Assembly: GCF_910592395.1 (NCBI RefSeq)
Contig: NC_088310.1
Coordinates: forward strand, 12,595,501 to 12,659,500
Source: Lineus longissimus
Lineage: Eukaryota; Nemertea; Pilidiophora; Heteronemertea; Lineidae
DNA: 64,000 bases
Direction of reading: 5' to 3'
Shown here: positions 14,201 through 23,723 of the stretch, one piece after another
Position numbering within the stretch: position 1 is the stretch's first letter
Layout: each line of letters starts with the position of its first letter
Position numbers and translations under genes: made by a program
Notes under the pieces: generated by a model
What the model was told of the DNA's origin: nothing
What the model saw: only the letters and a program-made list of their open reading frames with translations
Database searches by the model: none

Positions 14201-16327
14201 ATCACACCGGTTTGCCTCATTCATCAGCTTTTCATGCTGATGGCTTGTATATATGTATATACGTAGTTTTGCCCCCCCCCCCGGTTTGCACATAGCGTAT
14301 TTGCTCTCATCATATATACTGGGTATAAGATGCTATGTGTAAGTGGAAGAGTTTTTTTACTTACCAGTCCCTCGACACGTGTTGTATATTAGTATCAATA
14401 ATTCAATAAACATATCACAAGCTTGTAAACCTGTCTTTCATTTCAATCTTTCGTAAAGCAGCCAAAATAACGGAAGTCAGGTTGCACGATCGGCGTTCAT
14501 CATAGGCTGGCGTCACTCTCACGTACATGTACATGCACTAGGCAGAATTAACTGACAGAGACTTGGTTATTGGCCAAACGCCAGCATTTCGTGAATGTCG
14601 CTGATTGTGCAACTTGGCCCTGGACAAGCGGTTGCAGCGTGACGGACTGAGCTGGAACTCAGCAGGAAGTCAATTTGACCTAGGCTAATCACCACTTGCG
14701 TCTCGGGTTTTACAGACGCCCTGCATGGACCCACTTGCCCATCGACTGGATATAGCGACGGAAACACAGAGAAACAGGATACAGTACGCATCACATATTC
14801 ACATCCCCGCATTCGCACGCCTTCACGTAGCAATTGCGAATCTCCGTGCGGCCACCAAAACTTCACCAGCTTGTAGTTACAATGTACGCGCAATTTCGCG
14901 TAGATGATTGAGAAAAGATACGCACGGCTTCGCGCAACTTTATCCCATAAGCTACGCGCAAGTTTGCGCAAAAATCAGCCGAGAGTTTTGCCTCCGCCAG
15001 TTTCACACAAACATGAAGAAAAGAAAAGAAAACACTAATTAACATGACATTTAAGCATCTGAGCAGTTTGCGCGCCCTAGGCAATAGGCTGAGTAACAAG
15101 TGCACCTGTGTGCCCTGGAATGCGGCACTACACCTATAGCGATGTAACCTGATATTCCCGACGCTGATATTGGGCTTGGTTCACACATAGTCGAAACATA
15201 GTCGTTTCGAGCAGACCCTGGACATGCTGGAGAGGGCGATTTTGACCGGTAGCTTTCGCGGTCATCCATAGACCTTTATGTGCCATCCTTATTAAAAACA
15301 TTATCACCGTAGGACTGGTAGGCCTACATCAAAACGAAGCCACTGAGGACATACGAGGCAATCAAATTGCGCCCAACGCACTTCCTGGATAAAGGCATGG
15401 TTCAGTGGGCCTATGGGAGTAATTAGCACCTTCACTTGGTTGCGGATATTTATAAATCCGCTAGCGGATTTATGATTGTCCCGCAAATTTCTTGACGGAT
15501 TTGTATTAATAACGCAGGCGGATTTACGATGTTTCGCCCTGTGATACATCTATGTGTGTGTACCACCTCAGATTTGAGTCAGAAAATAAGTTTGACTGAA
15601 TTTGGATAAAAACAATCCAGTTTTCTTTCTGTCAGAAATGAACTGGAAATGCATTGAAATAGAGAGTCGAAGGTCTTACCTAATTGGACAGCCTAATTGG
15701 CGTGGTTATGCAACCACCTGCTGGGAAAAGTATAAGTGTCACATTTGCAAATTTTTCCGCGGATAAGACCATGAATATCATGAAATGGTCAATATTTTTT
15801 TCATAGCCTGACAATCATTTTGTTTTATAGCCGAGGATACTGTAAGTGTAATACATCATGGTTTGCAGACAGGATCGCAGACTTCTGAAATGGTCAACCT
15901 TTGATCCTGTTATCACGGTGCTCCACCAGCAGTACAGATCGATATTGACTGCTCAGATTTCTTTTCTTCCCGCAGATTTACATACTGCGTGTCGATGATT
16001 GTATACAAAATCGTTATTGAAAATGCTGTTATTTTTTAAATCGCACATCAAACCAACCTGCAATATTTATCCATACCATGCAAAAAGGTACTTTTTGACC
16101 CCAACCACTAAATATTTTAGCCGCGAAATATTTGCATATATAATTTATGGCACACTCTCATTTTGACACTTACCAATATTTGTTTCCCTGATGATGGAAA
16201 AAGTAGCGGAATACACTTGGAGATGTCTTTTCTCTTTCTTCACCAACAGCTGCTATTATTAGTTCTCCTCTGTATTCACAGACAAATTCACCTTTGTCCA
16301 TAGTTCTTTTAGTTCGAACTCCACGTC
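1900..16327 (-). CDS. SET-domain protein lysine methyltransferase gene, KMT5A/PR-Set7-like (partial, at least five exons)
   Basis: A minus-strand gene assembled from exons at 16174-16327, 9273-9492, 4262-4339, 2994-3134 and 1900-2217, all with AG acceptors and GT donors. The first two join in phase and make a near-complete SET domain: GEFVCEYRGEL, then a codon split across the intron giving YCIDAT, then GRLVNHS, YPNAKIK and GEEILYNYG. KMT5A/PR-Set7 enzymes have the same order (YCVDAT, GRLINHS, YDYG) and methylate histone H4; the substrate here is inferred only. The last three exons join to each other in phase 1 but the SET exon ends in phase 0, so at least one exon between 9273 and 4339 is missing from my model, or the three C-terminal exons belong to another gene. 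The 5' and 3' ends were not found. Confidence 0.7.
2994..3134 (-). CDS. Thr/Lys/Arg-rich basic exon, probably of the SET-domain gene
   Basis: A 141 bp exon with acceptor TCTTTTCAG and donor GTAGGTGA, phase 1 on both sides. It encodes a low-complexity basic linker with repeated KTTRQT units and PGTRKRKQEE, a likely disordered or nucleic-acid-binding or nuclear-localisation segment. Confidence 0.55.
4262..4339 (-). CDS. Short basic exon, probably of the SET-domain gene
   Basis: A 78 bp open exon with a good acceptor (TTTTTTTCCAG) and donor (GTAGGTAG). It encodes a Pro/Ser stretch followed by a basic tail, SKLRKQRKKQD. Its phase 1 end matches the next exon downstream. Membership in the SET gene is inferred from strand, order and phase. 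Confidence 0.5.
6495..6615 (-). repeat. Interspersed repeat with G-run and C-run ends
   Basis: A short unit starting with a GGGGAGGGGG run and ending in C-rich sequence, with GCAACTTTTTGCC in the middle. Its reverse complement matches the unit at 10149-10278 over most of its length, so this is one repeat family in two orientations. Confidence 0.55.
7255..7742. mobile_element. MITE, mariner-like, TA target duplication
   Basis: The ends are inverted copies: CTGTAGAACAGGATAATTTCG on the left and its near complement ending CCTGTTTTACAG on the right, each flanked by TA. About 488 bp, no ORF. The TA duplication and the CTGTA terminus fit a non-autonomous Tc1/mariner derivative. Confidence 0.6.
8064..8384. 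mobile_element. MITE with about 35 bp inverted repeats, mariner-like
   Basis: The left end starts TACTGTATTCTC and continues TGTTTGTATGG; the right end carries the inverted copy ending GAGAATACAGTA. Identity is high over about 35 bp, and TA flanks both ends. The 321 bp element has no coding capacity. Confidence 0.65.
9273..9492 (-). CDS. SET-domain exon, C-terminal half of the catalytic domain
   Basis: A 220 bp exon between the acceptor TTTTCTTTTTTAG and donor GTAAGAC. It encodes IDAT, LGRLVNHS, PNAKIK, IPHLCLFTLREI and GEEILYNYG, the SAM-binding and catalytic Tyr region of SET domains. The usual YDYG reads YNYG. It is separated from the preceding exon by a 6.7 kb intron that contains a 3.8 kb inverted-repeat element. 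Confidence 0.82.
9762..9993. mobile_element. Fold-back MITE with 31 bp inverted ends
   Basis: The segment begins CAGCTAGTACC and ends with the inverted GGTACTAGCTG; arms pair over about 31 bp with about three mismatches. The interior is rich in short GACACGAT/CGTGTC units and holds two adjacent TGACGTCA palindromes at 9840-9855. No clear target duplication is visible. Confidence 0.5.
10149..10278 (+). repeat. Interspersed repeat bounded by long G and C runs
   Basis: A run of about 18 G starts the unit and a run of about 15 C closes it, with TTTTGCCAATTTTTCACAAA between. It is the opposite-orientation relative of 6495-6615. The complementary homopolymers could fold on each other or form a G-quadruplex. 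Overlapping ORFs here are artefacts of the runs. Confidence 0.6.
10831..11520. repeat. Degenerate copies of a GGTCCTCACA-type interspersed repeat
   Basis: Sequences such as AAGTCCTCACATTGTCTTG, GTTGGTGTTCAAA and CATGTCCTCAAGATGGCTGG recur two to three times here. They resemble the better-preserved units at 17041-17206 and 28629-28797. No coding content is seen. Confidence 0.5.
11771..11945 (+). repeat. Left terminal inverted repeat of the CAC-ended element
   Basis: Pairs with 15370-15543. It includes the internal palindrome AAATCCGCTAGCGGATTT. Confidence 0.75.
11946..13115. repeat. Satellite array, about 103 bp period built of two related half-units
   Basis: ACTTATCCTGATTGAC recurs at about 12162, 12265, 12368 and 12471, giving a period near 103 bp. 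Each unit contains two similar halves with GACATAGGAA or GGCATAGGAA followed by a TACAGTANGTAGGCCTAC-type motif. Flanking units are more diverged and separated by a block beginning CTAATCTNTTGCTTC. Confidence 0.75.
15370..15543 (-). repeat. Right terminal inverted repeat of the CAC-ended element
   Basis: Inverted copy of 11771-11945 with a handful of substitutions and one length difference. Confidence 0.75.
16174..16327 (-). CDS. SET-domain exon, N-terminal half of the catalytic domain
   Basis: A 154 bp exon between an acceptor ending GTTGTTACAG and the donor GTAAGTG. It encodes 50 complete codons plus two bases at each end, with RGVRTKR followed by MDKGEFVCEYRGEL, the standard beginning of a SET domain where S-adenosylmethionine binds. 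The terminal TG joins the C that starts the next exon to make the Cys of YCIDAT, which supports the exon pair strongly. Confidence 0.8.
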
Positions 16328-17040
16328 CTGTAACAACAATAGGGAGCCTGGGTTATTCTATGTTAACACGCTCATACTGAGAGAGGGCCAAGAGTTTACA
16401 TGAAGTATCACAGTGATCACTCCGGCTCTCCGTAGAATATTTTGGCAGGAGTGATGTAGACATCCATGCTTTGAAAATGAACTGATGTAGCCTACTGTCA
16501 TGACTGTTACATCACTCCTGTCAAATACCGAGGCGATCAGATTTGGGAGTTTAAAGTGGGACTTGATTGCAAATGCATAATTCGTGATGAACACGTTTTC
16601 GCATTGTTAGATATGAACCTGATAAAAACCAGTTAAATTTAGGCCTACTTCAAACCTAACCATGTTTTACGGGAGAAAATTATGTTTTTAATCCTAACAG
16701 CGCGCCCGTTCTGATGCCGTCAAAAGATACGTTGCGTCAGGCGTACAAGGTCATGACGTCACAACATGAACATCGTGGCAAAGGAAAATGTATTGGAAGC
16801 GTTGTGGAGCGCAGTTTTCAAAAGCGCATCAGCGGCAGGCCTGAGCGGGTGCTAAAAAACAACAAAATTCACATTGATTTAGGGCACTTTAAGTCCGGTA
16901 TTCATATTACAGGGTTTGTAATGGATTCATACCGGTATGGGACCGGTATCTGCAAAGTAGCATTTTGCATTGAAGTTACACTTTAATTTATCACTTGGGA
17001 AAAATTTATTTCCCCATTTCCCCTGGTCTTAACCAGTTCA

Positions 17041-17206
17041 CTCCAAATAGAGGGCACATCTGAAATTGGCTCAGTATCGCTCAGTAATGCATTTTGAGGA
17101 CTGCATTGCTATGGCATTTCGAGGACCCGTGTCTAAGTCCTCACATTGTCTTAGGTCCTCACACTGTTGGTGTTCAAACCTGGTCATGTCCTCAAAATGT
17201 AGGGGA
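17041..17206 (+). repeat. Interspersed repeat copy, family of 28629-28797
   Basis: Starts CTCCAAATAGAGG and runs through GCATTTCGAGGAC and GTCTAAGTCCTCACATTG to CCTCAAAATGTAGG. It matches the 28.6 kb copy closely along the whole length. Confidence 0.7.
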
Positions 17207-17730
17207 AACAGACAGACGGACGGACGGACGTCCAGAATGGGTACAAAATTAATGAAGTGTAACTCACCAGTTACCAAAACCACCATCGTAGGCCTACCAA
17301 AAGTTAATTTGTTATGTCTGTTGGATCTGCATCACTGGTATCGGTAGACTCCGCTTCAGCCTCGTAGAGGACAGCAAATGTTATGTTGCATTCAAAAAGT
17401 AAATCCACAGCTTGATTTAACTCCTCATAAGAGAAGAATTCAATGCAATCCAATAAACCAATGTATAAAGAGTCTGTCACATCAAAATTCAATGATGAAC
17501 AAGCCTCCATGGCTAAGATGAAGGACAGATTGTCAAAGAATAATAGTGATAGGAACATGATGGGTTTCTCAAGCACTGTCCCCTCAGTGCAAGAAAAATG
17601 GCTCTGGCACATGTTTTATTTGTTTTTGCATTTTAATATGGTAAACCAATGAGGACCAATTCCCCCTGGGCCTTGGATTACTCAGGAGAGACCCCAATGT
17701 CCTCACTTTGTTTTGTTGGTGCTTCATTAA

Positions 17731-18118
17731 GCTTGCAGCACACGACAGAAATATTCCAAGCGTTTTTGATTGTTTTGGACACCTCTTGGCGCAGCGCGTG
17801 AAAAATTCCTCCTTCAAAACGCCACTTGCCGCAAGAAATCTAACATGTTAAATTTTGCCACTTTGGACGCCAGTGCCTGCGCATACCGGCGAGTGAAAAC
17901 GTTGTGTGCTACAGACTTGCGGCCAGGACGCACGGCGGCAGTGAGGCCTTGACCAATAGCTGGCATCTTGGTATCACAATTTCAAAATAGCAGCGGAAAT
18001 GACGCTACTGGACGCAGCGTGTGCTATGGCCAGTTTCTGCTGACGCCAATTCTTGCGGCAAGAAGCGTTCACTCTTGCGGCAAAAACGCCAAAGTTGGCA
18101 GCGTCGTGTGCTGCAAGC
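17731..18118. mobile_element. MITE with 16 bp perfect inverted ends, TTAA-type flank
   Basis: GCTTGCAGCACACGAC at 17731-17746 is repeated inverted at 18103-18118. The left flank is TTAA and the right flank TTTA, one base from a TTAA duplication. No ORF; the interior contains CTTGCGGC repeats. Confidence 0.55.
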
Positions 18119-18968
18119 TTTAGCGAAGGCTGAATCCAGTGCAGTGCAGTATTGATTGTCTTGTTTACCACCTAAGGTGACTGCTGGAACCCAATGATCC
18201 AATGCAGCATCAATTACTGCAAACATAGGAAATTTGGCCTAAAAAATACAAAAATGAAGCCATTTTAATTTAAAAACGCAGACAACTCAACTGTGCATGC
18301 TCAGAACTCTTTCCTCTTCGTTTTCACCCTGTGACCTTTGACCCAGATACAAAGTGAAGATTACATGTAATTTATCAAGGACTTTTGAAGGTGTTTGGGG
18401 TACATCTATAAGGATTTTCCATAGCTTTCCAAAAATCGAGAACTCTTCATGGTGTTCAAGCACTGCTACTAACCCTGGATCAATGAACAACAAAGTGCAG
18501 CTAGGACAGAGAGATTGTCAATGGGGCTTTCCTTTGTAGGCTTATTCATTGATCGTAATTACTGAATCTTTTGTCAGGATCTTTTGGAGATTTGCATAAC
18601 ATAAGAAGACACCTCTTTTTCAAAAATTAGATTAATTTATTAACCCCTTCAGTACCATTCAGGCGCACTGAGGTTGATAGAAATGGGCCCGACCTTAGGA
18701 GTCTTCTTGATTATCATTGATATCTCTCTTATTAGGGCTTGAACTATGGATGCGCGACCAAGTGCATTCAAAAGAGAATGGCATTCTGGACAAAATAAGT
18801 CCATTTGGGCACGACATGCGTTGCAACCTTCTAGAGAAATGGACCTAGACCACATCCATCTTGAAGTTGAACCCAGCTGAAAATAGGCCCATTTCCAAAA
18901 AAAAAAACAGATAACAAAACGGCAGTATTTCCATCAGGCAGGGGGGATACCCCCATCATTGGCCTTAA

Positions 18969-19354
18969 AGGGGTTGTGTGAAGTAAAATTGGTGCTCTTA
19001 AACAGGTGTGATCCTGATACTATACACTGAGCTGAAATATCCAATGTCGATTTTTTTTTAAATCCGCCAAGTAGTTTACGAGTTATAGCGCGCAAACGTA
19101 TGCGCGCCATTTGGGCCTGGGGAATCTTGCCATGACGTTGTGACGTTTCTACGTCATGGCAAGATTCACAATGCATTTCTATATGATGCACGATGTCCTT
19201 GTGACGTAACAAGGACATTTTGGCGGGAAAGTTTGTGCGCGCATAACTCGGAAAGTACTAAAAATTGGATCAGTATTTTCAGTTCATCAGTGTCTACTGC
19301 CAGAATTTCACCCCCTCAATTGCGTACTGATAGCTTCTAATTCACACAACCCCT
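18969..19354. mobile_element. MITE with TTAA target duplication, piggyBac-like
   Basis: AGGGGTTGTGTGAA on the left is inverted at the right end (TTCACACAACCCCT), and both are flanked by TTAA. Internal hairpins are strong: GAATCTTGCCATGACGT (19122-19138) pairs perfectly with 19151-19167, and TGTCCTTG pairs with CAAGGACA around 19190-19215. No coding content. A TTAA duplication fits piggyBac or Kolobok derivatives. Confidence 0.65.
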
Positions 19355-20609
19355 TTAAGTGCCAAAATCTGTTGTTTTGACACAGCTTTTCCCCAATTTG
19401 TGATTAGTATGCCTACCCCATAGAACAAATTCCTGGAGGAAACACTAAAGGGTTAAAAGGAGTTTTCAATATTTTGAGGGGGGGTGATTTATTTTCAAGG
19501 ACTTCTCCATTTTCAAAGTACCCTGAAATAGGACTTTCCAAAGTTCTCAAGGACGGTTAAATGTACAAACCCTGCATAGTTTTGACATTTTACTTTTAAT
19601 GAACAGTGTATTCGATGTAGAAAACTGTAAACAATAGGGTCATCATTTAGAAACCTCTATCGCAGGGGTGCTAATTATCTTCATTTGATTGGAGCCGCAT
19701 GGTTGTTTTTTCTAAACGACGGGCCCCTGGTGATTTACAGTTTTCTTCATTCGAATACAATGCTTCATAATTAGCTTTAGAGGTTTTAAAGAAACAGGAG
19801 TCAAATTATTCAATCATGACAGATGACAGTTTGTGTGTGATGCCTCAAGGGTGTGTCAAAAATCCTGCATCATTAGATGAATGTTAGTGGAAATAGTATC
19901 AAGTGAAAAAGGTTAGTGTGCTCATTTAAGATTGTTTTCCCCAGAAGGAGCAGTTAAAATTACGTTGTGATTTAACGCAACAGTTTTCTGATCGGAACTA
20001 AAGAAAATTAAGCTTCTCAAACAGTGTAAAAAATTACTGAAATTTGAACAGGAAAATCATTGGCTTACCCGAACCTAGACCAGCCACTGCAGGGCCGCCC
20101 AGTCTTCCCCTGGCCCAGGAGGAGAGTAGAAACATACATAATATTCCAATCTATACCGGGACCCACAAAAGGATAGCGAATCAAGTGCCAAGGAGAAGTC
20201 TGTATCAGAAAAAAAACAGATACACCTCCTTCCAACAATGACAATATCTGTACAATTCAATTGGAGATCAGAAAATGTCTCAAGACATGCAAGAAAGTGG
20301 TCTTCCTGGCGGAATAGAATGGTAGGGCGCGCCATCACACATGCACGAATGCAGTTATCCTATAATCCCGGAACACTAGAAGGCAGGGCCATCTATCGAG
20401 CAATGAACATAAAGCCAGGGGCACTGGGGGCATAGATTTTGTTCCAGTCTAAAAAGTGAGGATCAAAAGGTTGTTTTCAAAACAAGCAAGAATAATCACA
20501 ATGCCTGATTTCACCCATCACCCAAATTCTTAATTCCTAGTTACGGTCACAGAAGCCATTAGGAGTATCGTCGCGCATCAACATGAACCACTGCAGATTA
20601 TTATCACCA

Positions 20610-20735
20610 GGGGCCGGTTGCACAATTGGCGTTAAGCCTAATGTAGCATTATCTCCTTCAGTAAATTCCATTTTAAAGATAGCTTTAAGAGTTAATGCCA
20701 ACGTTATCGCTAACGCCGATTGTGCAACAGGGCCC
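20610..20735. mobile_element. Short MITE, about 125 bp, with GTTGCACAAT inverted ends
   Basis: GGGGCCGGTTGCACAATTGG at the left is matched inverted at the right by GATTGTGCAACAGGGCCC, about 22 of 25 bases. It directly adjoins the next TIR element. Confidence 0.55.
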
Positions 20736-20738
20736 AGG

Positions 20739-22348
20739 GACCTTATTCACAAAACATCCGCTATTAGCGGATCCGTAGGGGTTTTTATGGAAGCCTAACA
20801 GATCCGTAAGAATTGCGCTGCGCCGTATTCACGAAAGGTTCCATTAGGTCTCCGTAAAATTGCGGATGTCCGCAAACTAACGGAGCTGCTTACCGCTTAT
20901 AGTACTACATATACATGTACGTATCGTGTATACATCAGTACTGTTGTTGTAAACGTGTGAAGTTGTTGTCCGCCACACGCTGAGGATCTGGGATCTAGAA
21001 TGAGTGGGAAGAGGACGAGGAAGCCGAAATTTTCTGATAATGAAGTCGAGAGACTTTTGGACCTCATCGATGCTGACGGCCAATTCCGCTTAAATCTCTA
21101 GTCATTAATTGGAATGAACCAGTTGCGAAAAATTGGAGGGCAATTGTCGGGTGTTCAACTTGGTCTCGGATCAAATCTTATCACTTCTAGCAGCACTGCA
21201 CATGCCTTGGCATTCAATACCACCTTAGGAGTTCTAGGTCGTCATACAGACGCGGGATAAAAGTATTCGACACTTTGACGTCGCGTTGTGGGATTCAGCA
21301 CTGCAAGCGGGAGAACCGAGCTTCAGAGAAACACTTTTTTGACCATGAAATATCACTTATCTTAACATGATTTTTGGCCAACTGGTACTTCAGACCGGAC
21401 CTTTACAGTTGGAGGAACTGGTTTAGTTGGAAAAAGAAATACCATCTGACGTAATGGACGCAAATGTTTGTCATGGTTTTATGCGCCTAGTTCGTATTTG
21501 CAGCCTTAGCAGTCCGTGATCTCTAATTGTCGCGCTGCGCGTGAGTTTATGATAATCACTGCCTGGGAACGACGTGGCAGCCCATGATTGAAAAATGATT
21601 GTATGCTATTGTTTTCCGATATTAAAGTGATGTTAAGCCGAATTTCAACGTTACTGTCTGTCACTGGAATAACTACGACATTCGTCAACGTGCCCTCAAC
21701 GATGTTGTTAGACATGCGCGTCATGGAGCGCGCACAATCTGCGCGACTTCAAATAGGCCCACCTATTTAACAAGGTGCCATTTCGGTGGTAACCAATATT
21801 TTTCAGTCATTCAAGGTTTTCGGGACAGCATAGGCTGTTCATCATAAGATGATATCGCGACATGAAGTCAAACGAGTCATTTCGAAGAGAATTATCCAAG
21901 GGCCCACTAGAGTTCCGGGGAATTTGGCTTTTCGGGAGGAATAACGGGCTAGCAAAGTCTCGGGTACTTTTAAATTGTACCAATCCAGCTATTTAGTTTG
22001 ATATTGATGTCTGCTTCTCGTGATATATCTTTTTCCTAAAAAATATCGAACAATTGCATCATATTGTTGAACTTTGTTTTGTGGGCGGCACGACAAAAAG
22101 CCATCATATTTAGACCTAAGAAATCTTCCCATATCACCGATTCAATAAAATGTTTATATTGCTTCTCACTACGTCATAAGTCTAGCCCTAGTGCTATGAA
22201 ACATAATAACTTTCCTGGAAAATATTAATATTTGGCCATTTTTGGGCGATACCAAATCCGTTTCCTCCAAAACTTCGTGAATACGGCGCAAACCGTAACA
22301 GATGCTTAACGGATCCGCTAAAGCCTACGGATGCTTTGTGAATAAGGA
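20739..22348. mobile_element. 1.6 kb TIR element with 6 bp CCCAGG target duplication
   Basis: The left end GACCTTATTCACAAAACATC and the right end (inverted, TCCTTATTCACAAAGCATC) match over about 20 bases and are flanked by a perfect CCCAGG on both sides. Both subterminal regions contain CGGATCCG-type units. A 34-codon reading frame at 21000-21101 is the only coding-like piece, so this is probably a deletion derivative. The superfamily is not assigned. Confidence 0.55.
21000..21101 (+). pseudogene. Possible Myb/SANT-like N-terminal remnant inside a TIR element
   Basis: ATG to TAG, 33 residues, including TRKPKFSDNEVERLLDLID. The basic start followed by a helix with this spacing resembles the first helix of Myb/SANT-like or MADF DNA-binding domains that accompany some DNA transposases. 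It is too short for certainty. Confidence 0.3.
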
Positions 22349-23413
22349 CCCAGGTCGCTAGGATAGCGGACTTTCCTAAAGGTGTGCCAAATAAAGCATG
22401 GTGCCTTCGCTATTCATCATGGGTAGACCACAACTGCGGCATGTAGTTTGGTGAATAGCCTGTATCAGTCCAAAAGACGGCAGCACCTGACAGTATACGA
22501 AACTACCCAAGAGCGAATGGAAGGTCAACACTGATTGGCACTTTCGTCAAACCAAGACGTCACCTGGTGACGCCAAGGTGACACGATGAAAAAATGCATT
22601 GTGACGTCACGCATCTTGGGCGCACCGGAATCACTCTATACCGTCATGTGGCGCTGCGGTGGGGAGAGTCATAGAACTAGTGTGACAGTGATACAGACTA
22701 TTGGCAGAAATATCTGGTTTAAACAATAGCAGCTCCCCGTGATTCTATTTTTAGCCTGCAATGTATTTTTAGCGTATGCTCTGTGACATAGTAAGGACCA
22801 GGATGTCCTACAATTTCTACACATTTCAGCTGATTTCAAACTGATTTTTCTCAGTTCCTAGGGTAGGCCTAAACCATCATTCATTTGATCAGTGATAGAA
22901 ATTACATTGAAAGGCTCATATTGAAGGATAACTGTATATGATGTCCATGTGCTCCACGCACGCAACCTGCTCCCATCGTGTACCCCAATCGAGTGCTATA
23001 GGTTTAGCCATTCGCTATGTCTTGATGCATAGTGATAAGGGCAAGAAAAATAAATTTTTATTTTCCCGTCAGGATCTCTGACAATGCCAAAACGAATGAT
23101 CTGACGCGAAGCGGCGTCGTTATACGTGGCAAGGCCCGAAATTCAACCAAATAAAAAGATTTTACGCGCGGCACCAAAAATAGGTGCGCGCGGGGACGAG
23201 AAACTAAATTTTGTTTGTGCTTGCCCTAATATGACTCAAGGATAGACATTCTGATCTATCGAGAACCAGTCTGCGACTCAGTCTGAGTCAGCACAAAAGC
23301 ATGGGGATTTCCTAGCCCTGGCTAGTGCACGTACATGTACACAAAAGCTATCTTGCAATGCATGCGTAGCCATTGGGCAATATAGGCCTATGTACATGGG
23401 TCCTGATCCTTTG

Positions 23414-23525
23414 TGTTGTATGCCGAGTGGGCAGCCATTGTGTAGTGAGAGCTCGGAAATAAAATCATTCGTTTCATGTGTTACTACATTCGATTTCCTG
23501 AGTTATGATTAGCGAAGATGCTAAA
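23414..23525 (+). repeat. 5' LTR of the gypsy element
   Basis: 112 bp from TGTTGTATGCCG to GATGCTAAA, identical to 28191-28302. An AATAAA signal lies inside. The short length is unusual but matches exactly at both ends. Confidence 0.9.
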
Positions 23526-23527
23526 AC

Positions 23528-23540
23528 TGGCGACGAGGAC
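23528..23540 (+). promoter_or_regulatory. Candidate tRNA primer-binding site
   Basis: TGGCGACGAGGAC starts two bases after the 5' LTR. The TGG start and position are as expected for annealing of a tRNA 3' CCA end. The tRNA was not identified. Confidence 0.65.
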
Positions 23541-23723
23541 TTTGGGACCCTGCTGGGTAATAGTTGAAGTGCTGCAATACGTTTAGAAAGTTAGATAGAC
23601 CGGCGGTTTTCTCCGGTGGGCTGCTGCGTACTACTTACATGCTACTGACTGTATATGCTGTGCATACTCTACTAGGACACTGTTCGTCTACGTACTGCTG
23701 CTGTACTTGCTGTACTGCTTACG

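Larger units (their letters stand above)
11771..15543. mobile_element. 3.8 kb DNA transposon-like element with 175 bp inverted repeats, CMC-like ends
   Basis: The left arm 11771-11945 and right arm 15370-15543 are inverted copies with only scattered differences. Both termini read CACAGGGCGAAACATCG, and both are flanked by ATA, a possible 3 bp target duplication. CAC ends with a 3 bp duplication are typical of the CACTA/Mirage/Chapaev group, but no transposase was recognised inside, so the assignment is tentative and the copy looks non-autonomous. Inside lie a satellite array (about 11950-13115) and roughly 2.2 kb of AT-rich sequence without a convincing gene. It sits in an intron of the SET-domain gene. 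Confidence 0.68.
16328..23408. other. Gene-poor stretch with several inverted-repeat insertions
   Basis: No convincing protein gene was found; upstream exons of the SET-domain gene are expected here but were not recognised. The stretch contains a repeat copy (17041-17206) and TIR elements at 17731-18118, 18969-19354, 20610-20735 and 20739-22348. Confidence 0.45.

Noticed and set aside
14567-14971. 134-codon minus-strand ORF
   Set aside because: Lies in the interior of an inverted-repeat element in a region of short GCGC-rich repeats; no recognisable domain or splice context.
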